Below, in pieces: positions 35,561 through 43,247 of a stretch of 64,000 nt of DNA. Within the stretch, counting starts at the first letter, position 1. Each line of letters opens with the position of its first letter. This stretch comes from Sphingobacterium prati (GTDB lineage Bacteria > Bacteroidota > Bacteroidia > Sphingobacteriales > Sphingobacteriaceae), in the NCBI RefSeq assembly GCF_013167215.1, contig NZ_JABJWY010000009.1, positions 248,001 to 312,000 on the forward strand, written 5' to 3'. Below the pieces are notes generated by a model. That model was given only the letters and a program-made list of their open reading frames with translations. It was not told the origin of the DNA and did no database searches. A program made the translations under genes and the position numbers.

Positions 35561-35588
35561 AAAGTGCCCCTGAATCAGAGGCCACTTT
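35561..35588 (-). repeat. Strong inverted repeat in the leader of the first mannoside susC
   Basis: On the minus strand AAAGTGGCCTCTGA is followed, after a single T, by TCAGGGGCACTTT. The arms pair over 13 positions, including one G-U wobble, with one bulged G. It ends 47 bp upstream of the SusC ATG at 35514. No U-run follows on the minus strand, so it is unlikely to terminate minus-strand transcription. It could be an mRNA-stability or translation-control hairpin, or a DNA-binding site. Confidence 0.5.
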
Positions 35589-35840
35589 GTGGTTCTTTTT
35601 TTCGAGATAAGAAAATTGGTCAAATTCTTTCTCAAAAATCATTTATGCAGAATCAAATAGGATTACTTTCATAATTTAAGGTTTAAAGTTTATATAAAAA
35701 ACGTTTTAGCACAACACACATTACTGTTCTGTCAAAACTGGGTTTATTACTTAATTGGTCGGCACTTCGCGTTCTTGGTTATATTGAAGATATATAGAAA
35801 ATTGAGAAAAAAAAATTTTTATTCAATTTTTTCAAACATG

Positions 35841-35854
35841 CTAAACTGGTTTAG
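35841..35854. promoter_or_regulatory. Operator-like palindrome upstream of the double-SusCD operon
   Basis: CTAAAC and GTTTAG are perfect 6-bp arms separated by TG. The arms resemble those of the GH92 operators (CTAAAACGTATTAG). Related half-sites lie at 35735-35747 and 35888-35895. It is about 327 bp upstream of the SusC start. Confidence 0.4.
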
Positions 35855-36151
35855 CTCGTGGCATTAAGCTATTTTCATTTCAAAAAGCCAGTTTATGAAT
35901 TGAAAACAGCTGATTTTGCTAAAAAAATCGTTCGATTAAATTTTTTACAAATTGTAACATTCCAATCAACACGGACTTTTAGATCCTAACACGCCGAGTC
36001 GAGGCTCTCTTACCATCTTTATTGACAGTGCTGATCCCGAATACCATCGTAAGGCTAGCCAGGAGATGTCTTCAAAGACGGCTTTCATTATGCACGCTGG
36101 CTTGAATTCATATGAACTGCATAACCATAAAAAGTAGACAGCTAAAGAACA

Positions 36152-36181
36152 CAAAAAAAAACCGATCATTTTCTGATCGGT
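36152..36181 (-). terminator. Rho-independent terminator after the GH92-BSP-GH92 operon
   Basis: Perfect 8-bp arms ACCGATCA (36161-36168) and TGATCGGT (36174-36181) flank a 5-nt loop. On the minus strand the stem is followed by eight U residues (complement of the A-run 36153-36160). It begins 26 bp beyond the GH92 stop at 36207. This is the clearest terminator in the window. Confidence 0.9.
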
Positions 36182-36206
36182 CTTTCCTCCTATTACATTA
36201 CCTGAA

Positions 36207-38510
36207 TTAGCGTTTCTCTTTTTGCGGTTTATTTGCCATCTCAAAAATCAGTTCCCCCCCATTCATTAAGCTGTTATACGAAACTTTCAAATTATCCAGA
36301 AGCTTGCCATTCAATCTTACGGATTTGACATATACATTTTTTTCAGACTGATTACGTGCAGTAATAGAAATACTTTTTCCATTCTCCAGGTTGATCTTCG
36401 CAGATTTCACCAACGGGCTGCCAATCCAATATGCATCGTCTCCGGGCGCAACAGGATAAAATCCCAGCGCAGTAAAAAGATACCAGGCAGACATTTGTCC
36501 ACAGTCATCGTTTCCACCTAAACCAGTGTGCCCATTATGATATTGATTCCGGATAATCTGACGCAATCTTGCCTGCGCCTTCCAGGGGCTTTGGGTAATA
36601 TTATACAGATAAGCCACATGATGAGAAGGTTCATTTCCATGTACATAATTGCCAATAATACCATCACGTGTTATATCCTCCGTATGCTCAAAATATTTAT
36701 CCGGCAGTTCCATTGTGAATAAAGAATCCAGATAAGTCTCCAGTTTCTTTTGTCCGCCCATAACTTGCATCATTTCTTTTGGTTGATGCGGTACATACAG
36801 GCTATAGTTCCAAGAATTTCCTTCTATAAATCCCTGTCCATGTGTATCTAAGACATCAAATTTTTCTTTAAACTTTCCTTGGGAGCTTTTTGGACGCATA
36901 AAACCAATTGCCGGGTCATAAAGCGCCCGCCAACTCTCCGCTCGCTTTGAAAAGATTTTATAAATATCTTCTTTCCCTAGCTTTTTTGCCAATTGAGCAA
37001 TACACCAATCATCATAAGCATACTCCAGGGTATTGGAGACAGAGGTGCCCGACACATCATCCGGAACATACCCTTTATCTATATAGGCACCAATTCCTTC
37101 ATAATTACGCGTATTTGCAGTTTGTACACATGCGTGTAATGCAACCTCAGGATCGCCCTTATACACGCCCTTCAATACGGCATCCACAACAACAGATACC
37201 GAATGATAACCGCTCATACACCAGTTGTCATTGGCATAGTGCGACCAAATGGGCAACATTTTCAATACACTCTGATCGTAATGGGCGATCATGGATGAAA
37301 CAATATCTGCGTTGCGTGAGGGGTTAATCAGGTTCAAAAGTGGGTGGAACGCCCTAAATGTATCCCAGAGGGAAAACGATGTGTAATTCGTAAAACCCTT
37401 AGCCTGATGGATCTCCTGATCCAACCCTTTGTATTCACCGTTTTGATCCATATAAATGGTAGGCATAAGACTGGCATGGTACATCGCGGTGTAGAAGTTG
37501 ACGAGATCCTCATTATTTAGCATATCCACTTCAATCTTGCGAAGTTCTTTCTCCCAGGCACCTTGTCCGGCTTTTACATAACCGTCAAAATTCCAATCTG
37601 GAGTCTCGACGTCCATATTACTGAGCGCATTCTTCATGCTCACCGGGCTCAACGCTACTTTCATCAAAATGGATTCCTGCGCTTTGGTATCAAAATCGAG
37701 ATGCAACTTAATATTATGCGCCGCTAGATCCGGAAAATTATGCTGTTGGTCAAACTTGCGCCAGAAACCATTGTATACCGATTTCCCATCTTCATATTTA
37801 GCACCATAATTTTTGAATGGTTTGGATGTTTTTATCGCAAAATACACAGTGCGTGTCCGGGACCATCCATTCGTTTGGCGATACCCTACCAATGTAGAGT
37901 CGTTCAGCACTTTAACAACGGTCCAAACATTTTTACCATCATAATTATAGATTCCGGCGGTCAAATCCAAGACAAGATGCGAGGCATCAGATTGTGGAAA
38001 TGTATACCGATGAACCCCTACCCGTGTCGTTGTCGTTAACTCAGCCTTAATCTGATGTTTATCCAGCAAAACACTGTAATAATTAGGCTCAGCACGTTCA
38101 TTGTCATGGGAATAAGGTGATCTGTAGCCGTCCTGAGGTCTATCTGCCGTCCCAGGATTGAGCTGAACCTTACCCTGCGTTGGCATCACCAGAATATCGC
38201 CGAGGTCAGAGTGCCCGGTACCACTAAAATGGGTATGGCTAAAGCCTACAATTGTAGGATCCCCATATTGGTAGCCGGCACAGTATTTATAGACATCGCC
38301 ATTATATTGTCCATTTACAGCATATGATAAGGTATCTGTATCTGGACTTAACTGCACCGCACCAAAAGGAACTGTCGCACCAGGGAAAGTATGCCCCATT
38401 CGTGCGGTTCCTATAAGCGGTTTGACGTATTGGATCAATTTGGTTTCCTGCGCCCTTAAGAAATAAGGGACACATAGTAAACCGACACAAACTAAACTTC
38501 TTATGTTCAT
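36207..38510 (-). CDS. GH92 family alpha-mannosidase (divergent member B)
   Basis: The 767-residue protein has a signal peptide cleaved near LRAQE (about residue 21) and no lipobox. GH92 landmarks: IQYVKPLIGTARMGHTFPGA, VGFSHTHFSGTGHSDLGDI, SFSLWDTFRAFHPLLNLINP, FIEGNSWNYSLYVPH with the family acid Glu, the HGNEPSHHVAYLYN loop (Glu627) and GGNDDCGQMSAWYLFTALGF with the family base region. These match the commonest GH92 type, whereas the two flanking paralogues have HGNQP and GDEDNGQTSAWYV. It should release terminal mannose from alpha-mannosides in the periplasm; the linkage cannot be read from sequence. It is the third gene of its operon, 10 bp after the BSP gene, and is followed by a strong terminator. 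Confidence 0.94.
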   Translation of the reverse strand: MNIRSLVCVGLLCVPYFLRAQETKLIQYVKPLIGTARMGHTFPGATVPFGAVQLSPDTDTLSYAVNGQYNGDVYKYCAGYQYGDPTIVGFSHTHFSGTGHSDLGDILVMPTQGKVQLNPGTADRPQDGYRSPYSHDNERAEPNYYSVLLDKHQIKAELTTTTRVGVHRYTFPQSDASHLVLDLTAGIYNYDGKNVWTVVKVLNDSTLVGYRQTNGWSRTRTVYFAIKTSKPFKNYGAKYEDGKSVYNGFWRKFDQQHNFPDLAAHNIKLHLDFDTKAQESILMKVALSPVSMKNALSNMDVETPDWNFDGYVKAGQGAWEKELRKIEVDMLNNEDLVNFYTAMYHASLMPTIYMDQNGEYKGLDQEIHQAKGFTNYTSFSLWDTFRAFHPLLNLINPSRNADIVSSMIAHYDQSVLKMLPIWSHYANDNWCMSGYHSVSVVVDAVLKGVYKGDPEVALHACVQTANTRNYEGIGAYIDKGYVPDDVSGTSVSNTLEYAYDDWCIAQLAKKLGKEDIYKIFSKRAESWRALYDPAIGFMRPKSSQGKFKEKFDVLDTHGQGFIEGNSWNYSLYVPHQPKEMMQVMGGQKKLETYLDSLFTMELPDKYFEHTEDITRDGIIGNYVHGNEPSHHVAYLYNITQSPWKAQARLRQIIRNQYHNGHTGLGGNDDCGQMSAWYLFTALGFYPVAPGDDAYWIGSPLVKSAKINLENGKSISITARNQSEKNVYVKSVRLNGKLLDNLKVSYNSLMNGGELIFEMANKPQKEKR

Positions 38511-38520
38511 CTGTTAAGGA

Positions 38521-39240
38521 TTAGATCTTGGGATTTTGACTGTAAACACTCCATAATTCGTCAATCGTCTTGCCTGTCTGCTCTTTCCAAAAATCATCAG
38601 TATACGTTCTACTGCGCATTGCTCCGTCCAATTTTTTAACAAAGTTCTTTTTTACATTTTTGTTAATCCAATAAAGGAAGCGCGCCGTTGTTCGATATGA
38701 ATCTGTATATTTCTGTTTCTCCGTATACTCCGGCAATTTCCAATTTGCGCCAGCGTTGTTTATTCCATCGTCAAATCGAACAAAATCCGCAATTCCTTCG
38801 GTAATCCACCAGGGACCAGCTCCATCCGGATAGGCCTGAACAATATGCATGACTTCATGTGTAACAACATCTATATCACCCGGATTTTTAGCAAACCAGT
38901 CTGGGCTATACCGTACAATTCCCCCTGCTGTTGCAGCTACTCCTTTGTAATCTGGATCAATAACGAAAGACACTTTTTTTCTCGTATTTTTATTGTATTT
39001 CTTAGCCAATTTGGGATAATTGGTAAAGTATGCTGCTATTAGTTTTTCCTTCAATGCCGGATTAAAATCCTTGTCCTTATTAATCCAGACCAATGTATAT
39101 CCACCTTTGGTAATACTATCAACATCTACCGCAACTTTACGGTCATTTTCTGTATGTTGCCAATTGTCCTGTGCGAATACCGAACAAGAATACAATAGGC
39201 CTACGACAGCCAATGTTTTTTTCAAATAATTAAAGTTCAT
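38521..39240 (-). CDS. Basic secretory protein (BSP) family putative zinc metalloprotease
   Basis: The 239-residue protein has a Sec signal peptide (MNFNYLKKTLAVVGLLYSCS, cleavage near VFAQ). The central domain has the BSP-family layout: YTLVWINKDKDFNPALKEKL, VSFVIDPDYKGVAATAGG, then HEVMH at residues 128-132 with a downstream Glu148 in WWITEGIADF. This is the arrangement of HExxH...E gluzincin zinc proteases. BSP-family proteins in Bacteroidota are predicted peptidases of plant-BSP type. It lies between two GH92 genes, 17 bp after one and 10 bp before the other, so it is likely co-expressed with them. I infer that it trims the protein part of mannosylated glycoproteins; no activity is proven by sequence. 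Confidence 0.87.
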   Translation of the reverse strand: MNFNYLKKTLAVVGLLYSCSVFAQDNWQHTENDRKVAVDVDSITKGGYTLVWINKDKDFNPALKEKLIAAYFTNYPKLAKKYNKNTRKKVSFVIDPDYKGVAATAGGIVRYSPDWFAKNPGDIDVVTHEVMHIVQAYPDGAGPWWITEGIADFVRFDDGINNAGANWKLPEYTEKQKYTDSYRTTARFLYWINKNVKKNFVKKLDGAMRSRTYTDDFWKEQTGKTIDELWSVYSQNPKI

Positions 39241-39257
39241 AATCAGGTTTATAATAC

Positions 39258-41609
39258 TTATTTTTTGTTTTTTGATGTTTTGGAATTTCCGCCCATCTTC
39301 AATTCACTTGTCATTGAATATGGAGCAGCGCTTAAGGTCGCACCTCTATTATAGTTCGGTTTGGCGCTCATATCAAAATTAAGATTTCCACCTTCATGGA
39401 GAGCCTTATGACTCAACCAGTTTTTACCATAATTTGTTCCGTTCAACTGCAAAGCATTGACATAAACATTTTCATTCGAATTCTTAGGCGCATCTATGGT
39501 CAATGTCTTTCCATTTTCGAAAGTTAAGGTAGCTTTCTTAAACAATGGAGCCCCAAGCACATATTCATCTGTCGCCGGACAAACGGGATAAAAACCTAAA
39601 GCTGAAAACACATACCATGCTGATGTTTGACCATTATCCTCGTCACCACAATAACCGTCAGGCGTCGGTTTGTACATCCTGTCCATGACCTGGCGAACCC
39701 AATATTGTGTTTTCCAAGGTTGGCCGGCGTAGTTATACAAGTATGGCATATGTTGGATTGGCTGATTCCCATGTGCATATTGCCCCATATTGGCCACCTG
39801 CATCTCTCGAATTTCGTGAATAATACCGCCATAATAGCTATCATCAAAATCTGGAGCCTGAACGAATACAGAATCCAACATATTGACAAAAGTTTTTTCA
39901 CCACCCATTAAGTCAATCAGCCCTTGTACATCGTGGAAAACACTCCAGGAGTAATGCCAACTATTACCTTCAGTGAACGCATCCCCCCATTTCAATGGAT
40001 TGAAAGGTGCTTGGAATTTACCATCCTTATTTTTACCACGCATCAGATTCGTGGAAGGATCAAATAAGTTCCTATAATTTTGGGCACGCTTCGCATATAG
40101 GTCAATCTCAGCCTTAGGACGATTTAATGCTTTTGCCAATTGATATATTGTAAAATCATCGTAAGCGTACTCTAAGGTACGGGCAGCATTCTCATTGATT
40201 TTAACATCATAAGGGACATATCCTAAACTGTTGTAGTATTCAACACCTTTTCTTCCAACAGCGCTCATAGGTCCTTCATTATGGGCACCATGCTGCAAAG
40301 CTTCGTATAACTTATTGATATCATAACCACGCAATCCTTTCATATAAGCATCAGAAACGACCGAAGCGGAGTTGTTACCCACCATGATATCAGCATAGCC
40401 CGGGCTACTCCATTCAGGTAGAAATCCACCTTCCAGATAAGCATTGAGCAAACCCTCCTGCATTTCTTTATTAATAGAAGGGTACATGAAATTTAAGAAA
40501 GGATACAGGGCTCTAAATGTGTCCCAAAAACCTGTTCCGCCGAATAAATACCCAGGAAGTGTCTTACCATTGTAAGGGCTGTAATGGACAACCTTACCCG
40601 CTGCATCGATCTCGTATAATTTATTCGGAAAAAATAACGTACGGTACATTGTCGAGTAAAATGTACGCAACTGATCGATATCGTCTCCTTCCACCTTAAT
40701 TTTACCTAGGGTAGTATTCCAAATTTGGCGACCATCTTCTTTAATTTGATCAAAAGACTTATTGCCAAGTTCGTTTAAGTTTAATAAGGCTTGTTCAGCA
40801 CTGATAAAAGAGGATGCAACCTTCACCTGAACAGGTTTTGATTTATCCTTCACTTTAAAACCGACGATCGCACCAGTATGGTCACCTTTGATTTGAAGCT
40901 GCCCATCTTTCTTTTCCTTTCCTTCCCAAGTCGCAACGCTAGCAAAAGGCTGATCGAAAACAAGTACAAAATAATTCTTAAAATTTTCGGGCAGCGGTCC
41001 ACGCGCGTATTTCGACGAGTAACCAATAATCATATTTTTTTCAGGGATGATCTGAACTTCTGAACCTTTCTCATAAGCATCCAAAACGATATAGGCATCA
41101 TCCGTTTTATTGAAAGAGATACGAAACATCGCCGCGCGTTCAGTGGGCGTCATCTCAGCAGTCACATCGTGATCGGCCAAATAAACGGAATAATAATAGG
41201 GTTTAACAATTTCCGCTTTATGCGAAAACCAACTCGCACGTTCATCCTGATCAAAAACAGGTTTTCCAGTCACAGGCATAATCGAAAAAACACCATAGTC
41301 ATTCATCCATGGAGAAGGCTGATGCGTTTGCTTTAGCCCACGGATCTTATCAGCGGTATATTGATACTGCCAGCCATCGCCATTTTTACCTGTCTGTGGC
41401 GTCCACATATTCATCCCCCATGGCCTCGCAATGGAAGGATAAGTATTACCATTGGAAAGCTCAAATTTGGATTCAGTACCCATCAAAGGATTTACCAGGT
41501 CTACAGCTTCTAGTTGCTGTCCTCTAAACTTCTGAGCCAAAACCGGTTTTGCGCAAAACAAACCCAAGGACAATATTGACCCGAAAAAAACACTTAACGA
41601 TTTCTTCAT
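39258..41609 (-). CDS. GH92 family alpha-mannosidase (paralogue C)
   Basis: The 783-residue protein has a signal peptide cleaved near AKPVLAQ (about residue 26). It is closely similar along its length to the GH92 at 14825-17113: AVDLVNPLMGTESKFELSNG, FTEGNSWHYSWSVFHD with the acid Glu, HGNQPIQHMPYLYN (Gln616) and YCGDEDNGQTSAWYVFSALG. The C-terminus is longer and ends in a Lys/Ser-rich tail (MGGNSKTSKNKK). It is first in an operon with the BSP protease and GH92 B. Its promoter holds the CTAAAACGTATTAG operator 26 bp before the ATG, and the LacI gene lies just upstream, which points to direct local control. Confidence 0.94.
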   Translation of the reverse strand: MKKSLSVFFGSILSLGLFCAKPVLAQKFRGQQLEAVDLVNPLMGTESKFELSNGNTYPSIARPWGMNMWTPQTGKNGDGWQYQYTADKIRGLKQTHQPSPWMNDYGVFSIMPVTGKPVFDQDERASWFSHKAEIVKPYYYSVYLADHDVTAEMTPTERAAMFRISFNKTDDAYIVLDAYEKGSEVQIIPEKNMIIGYSSKYARGPLPENFKNYFVLVFDQPFASVATWEGKEKKDGQLQIKGDHTGAIVGFKVKDKSKPVQVKVASSFISAEQALLNLNELGNKSFDQIKEDGRQIWNTTLGKIKVEGDDIDQLRTFYSTMYRTLFFPNKLYEIDAAGKVVHYSPYNGKTLPGYLFGGTGFWDTFRALYPFLNFMYPSINKEMQEGLLNAYLEGGFLPEWSSPGYADIMVGNNSASVVSDAYMKGLRGYDINKLYEALQHGAHNEGPMSAVGRKGVEYYNSLGYVPYDVKINENAARTLEYAYDDFTIYQLAKALNRPKAEIDLYAKRAQNYRNLFDPSTNLMRGKNKDGKFQAPFNPLKWGDAFTEGNSWHYSWSVFHDVQGLIDLMGGEKTFVNMLDSVFVQAPDFDDSYYGGIIHEIREMQVANMGQYAHGNQPIQHMPYLYNYAGQPWKTQYWVRQVMDRMYKPTPDGYCGDEDNGQTSAWYVFSALGFYPVCPATDEYVLGAPLFKKATLTFENGKTLTIDAPKNSNENVYVNALQLNGTNYGKNWLSHKALHEGGNLNFDMSAKPNYNRGATLSAAPYSMTSELKMGGNSKTSKNKK

Positions 41610-41634
41610 TATTTAGGATATATAAATATTTCTA

Positions 41635-41648
41635 CTAAAACGTATTAG
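41635..41648. promoter_or_regulatory. LacI-type operator upstream of GH92 paralogue C
   Basis: CTAAAACGTATTAG is identical to the site at 17158-17171. The similarity continues into the flank (TAAA, then ATATAAA and AAGAAT), so the whole promoter block is conserved. On the minus strand TATCTTTA lies just upstream, a near match to TAnnTTTG, which would place the operator at or just after the transcription start. The LacI coding region ends 134 bp further upstream. Confidence 0.72.
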
Positions 41649-41781
41649 TAAAGATATAAAAAAGAATATGAATTTAAAAAAACTCGATACTTTCTAAGGT
41701 GACCGTCTTATGATTTTTACAATTGGGCTTACGTTCATAGGGGCAATCCCGAAGTGGATAAAAGCTCCAAGCAGCATATTA

Positions 41782-42768
41782 TTATCTTTTAATCAAGTCT
41801 GTTGAAATCACATATTCCCTGGGAATGGAAATGCCACGGTCTATTTCTTTTAGCAAGACCTTTACACATGTTTTTGCTAGCGGTTCCAGTGGCTGGCGGA
41901 TACAGGAGATCTTAGGATTCAATAGATCAAACAATTCATGATCGTCAAAAGAAAACAATGGGAAATCAAAATTCTTCCCTTCCTCGCTCCGGAGCGATTT
42001 CAAACCAAGGATACACAGATAATTGGTCGTAAAAAATAAACCATCCAATTCGGTATTTTTAGACACCCAATTCTGCAAAGAGGCCATACCCTTCTGCCGC
42101 AGGTTTTGATAGGACAAATGTAATATTCTTGCTTGCATGCTTGTTTCTTCACAAAACTGCAAATAGGCATTTTTACGTGCCAGCATCTGAGGCTGATCCG
42201 AATCAATGGTGATCAATCCAAAGTTTTTACATCCGATTTCGTGCAAATGCAAACAGGCCTTTCTGCTACTCTCACCGTTGTCAATATGCACATAATGAGT
42301 CGCTACTTCCGGTGAATTTCGGTCGAAAACAACCAAAGGAACTTTATATTCTAGGACTTTTCGTTGATGCTCGTCCAAGTTTACGGTCGGTGCCAAGAGT
42401 ATGCCTTCAACTTTTTTTTCAAGCATAAAATCAATGATATCCCGTGCATTTTGGGGATCTCCCAAAGTGCTACTATAGAGCACATGATAATTCTTCTTAC
42501 GCAAAAGTTCTTCCACATATAGCGCAAAAGGGCCAAAAAAAGAATCGCCAATATTTTCTACAATCAGTCCAATGGTATTTGAACGACCTGTCGCTAAGCT
42601 TTTTGCAAGCGAATTGGGTTTGTACCCGACTTTCTCAACATAATCCAGCACACGCCTCTCAAGCTCCTTACTGATACGAGCCTGCTCGGCTTTATGGTTG
42701 ATCACCAATGAAACGGTAGATTTGGATACATTCAGTTCCTGTGCAATTTCTTTAATAGATTTGGCCAT
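41782..42768 (-). CDS. LacI/PurR family transcriptional regulator
   Basis: The 328-residue protein has the canonical LacI N-terminal HTH (SIKEIAQELNVSKSTVSLVI, residues about 4-23) and hinge helix (KPNSLAKSLATGRSNTIGLI). A periplasmic-binding-protein-like effector domain follows: GLIVENIGDSFFGPFALYVE, KVEGILLAPTVNLDEHQ, PLVVFDRNSPEVATHYVHID and CKNFGLITID. It ends in PREYVISTDLIKR, as in many Bacteroidota LacI proteins. It lies upstream of the GH92 C operon on the same strand. Two copies of a CG-centred palindrome before GH92 genes are the probable targets. The effector is unknown; a mannose-derived sugar is inferred from the context. The upstream region is shared with the divergent ECF sigma gene. 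Confidence 0.94.
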   Translation of the reverse strand: MAKSIKEIAQELNVSKSTVSLVINHKAEQARISKELERRVLDYVEKVGYKPNSLAKSLATGRSNTIGLIVENIGDSFFGPFALYVEELLRKKNYHVLYSSTLGDPQNARDIIDFMLEKKVEGILLAPTVNLDEHQRKVLEYKVPLVVFDRNSPEVATHYVHIDNGESSRKACLHLHEIGCKNFGLITIDSDQPQMLARKNAYLQFCEETSMQARILHLSYQNLRQKGMASLQNWVSKNTELDGLFFTTNYLCILGLKSLRSEEGKNFDFPLFSFDDHELFDLLNPKISCIRQPLEPLAKTCVKVLLKEIDRGISIPREYVISTDLIKR

Positions 42769-43160
42769 GAGCTATTTCATAAAATTAAGTGAAATTAGAA
42801 AATAAAATGAAGAATACGCTCCCATTGGGGCAAATGAATATCAACATAATCGTTTGCGTGAATTAACTGGATACTTTTTTAAACATTTCGTTGTTCCCAA
42901 AACATCGTGCGACAACAAAGAACCTTCTACATAATGGGGAACCCTTGATGATCATAGTCATATTTACCAAACTTTTATCGCTCCGGCATAACAACATTTT
43001 ACGTTAGCTAAAGTAGCTTCACTGCGATACTATACCAATACTTAGTGTACACTTAATCCATTTTTCAAACCTACTGGGAGCCTATTCACCGATGACGAGT
43101 TATTGGTTAATCCAAATTAAAAAATCTAAATTTTTGTTGAATTTTAATAAAAGTCTAAAA
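42769..43160. promoter_or_regulatory. Divergent intergenic region between the LacI and ECF sigma genes
   Basis: These 392 bp carry no supported gene. They must hold the promoters of the LacI gene (minus) and the sigma operon (plus). Visible features are a perfect 10-bp palindrome AGTGTACACT at 43044-43053 and an A/T-rich stretch towards the sigma gene. No exact TAnnTTTG box was found for either gene, and no GH92-type operator is present, so autoregulation of LacI through that motif is not supported. Confidence 0.4.
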
Positions 43161-43247
43161 ATGAACACAAAATCAGAGCTACTTTATCAATATTATAATG
43201 AAAATGTTAATTTTTTTTTAAATTTACTGGCGACTAGTTCCTTATGA
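43161..43247 (+). CDS. Possible 28-residue leader ORF overlapping the sigma gene start
   Basis: An ATG at 43161 opens a frame of 28 codons ending in TGA at 43245-43247. The stop overlaps the sigma-factor start codon as ATGA (43244-43247). The predicted peptide starts MNTKSELLYQYYNENVNFFL. The overlap is the classic geometry of translational coupling, but a short AT-rich ORF can arise by chance and no conservation could be checked. The peptide has no recognisable domain. Confidence 0.25.
   Translation: MNTKSELLYQYYNENVNFFLNLLATSSL

Larger units (their letters stand above)
35515..36151 (-). promoter_or_regulatory. Long AT-rich regulatory region upstream of the double-SusCD operon
   Basis: No supported gene lies in these roughly 640 bp. 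Visible elements: an inverted repeat at 35561-35588; ACGTTTTAG at 35701-35709 within a 14-mer matching the GH92 operator at 11 of 14 positions; AAAACTGGGTTTA at 35735-35747; a CTAAAC-TG-GTTTAG palindrome at 35841-35854; and CCAGTTTA at 35888-35895. The rest is very A/T-rich, with an A/T run at 35806-35832. A 92-residue frame at 35966-36244 runs antisense to nothing but overlaps the GH92 end and terminator, so it is probably not a gene. I infer several regulator sites and a long 5' leader; no exact TAnnTTTG box was found. Confidence 0.5.

Noticed and set aside
35966..36244. 92-residue frame on the minus strand between the GH92 stop and the mannoside SusC leader, including a stretch reading like a degraded protein end
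   Set aside because: It overlaps the GH92 3' end and runs through the rho-independent terminator; composition is poor and no family is recognisable. A broken gene remnant cannot be excluded but is not supported.
43044..43053. 10-bp palindrome AGTGTACACT in the LacI/sigma intergenic region as a LacI operator
   Set aside because: It does not match the CTAAAACGTATTAG motif and stands alone; kept only as a note in the region description.
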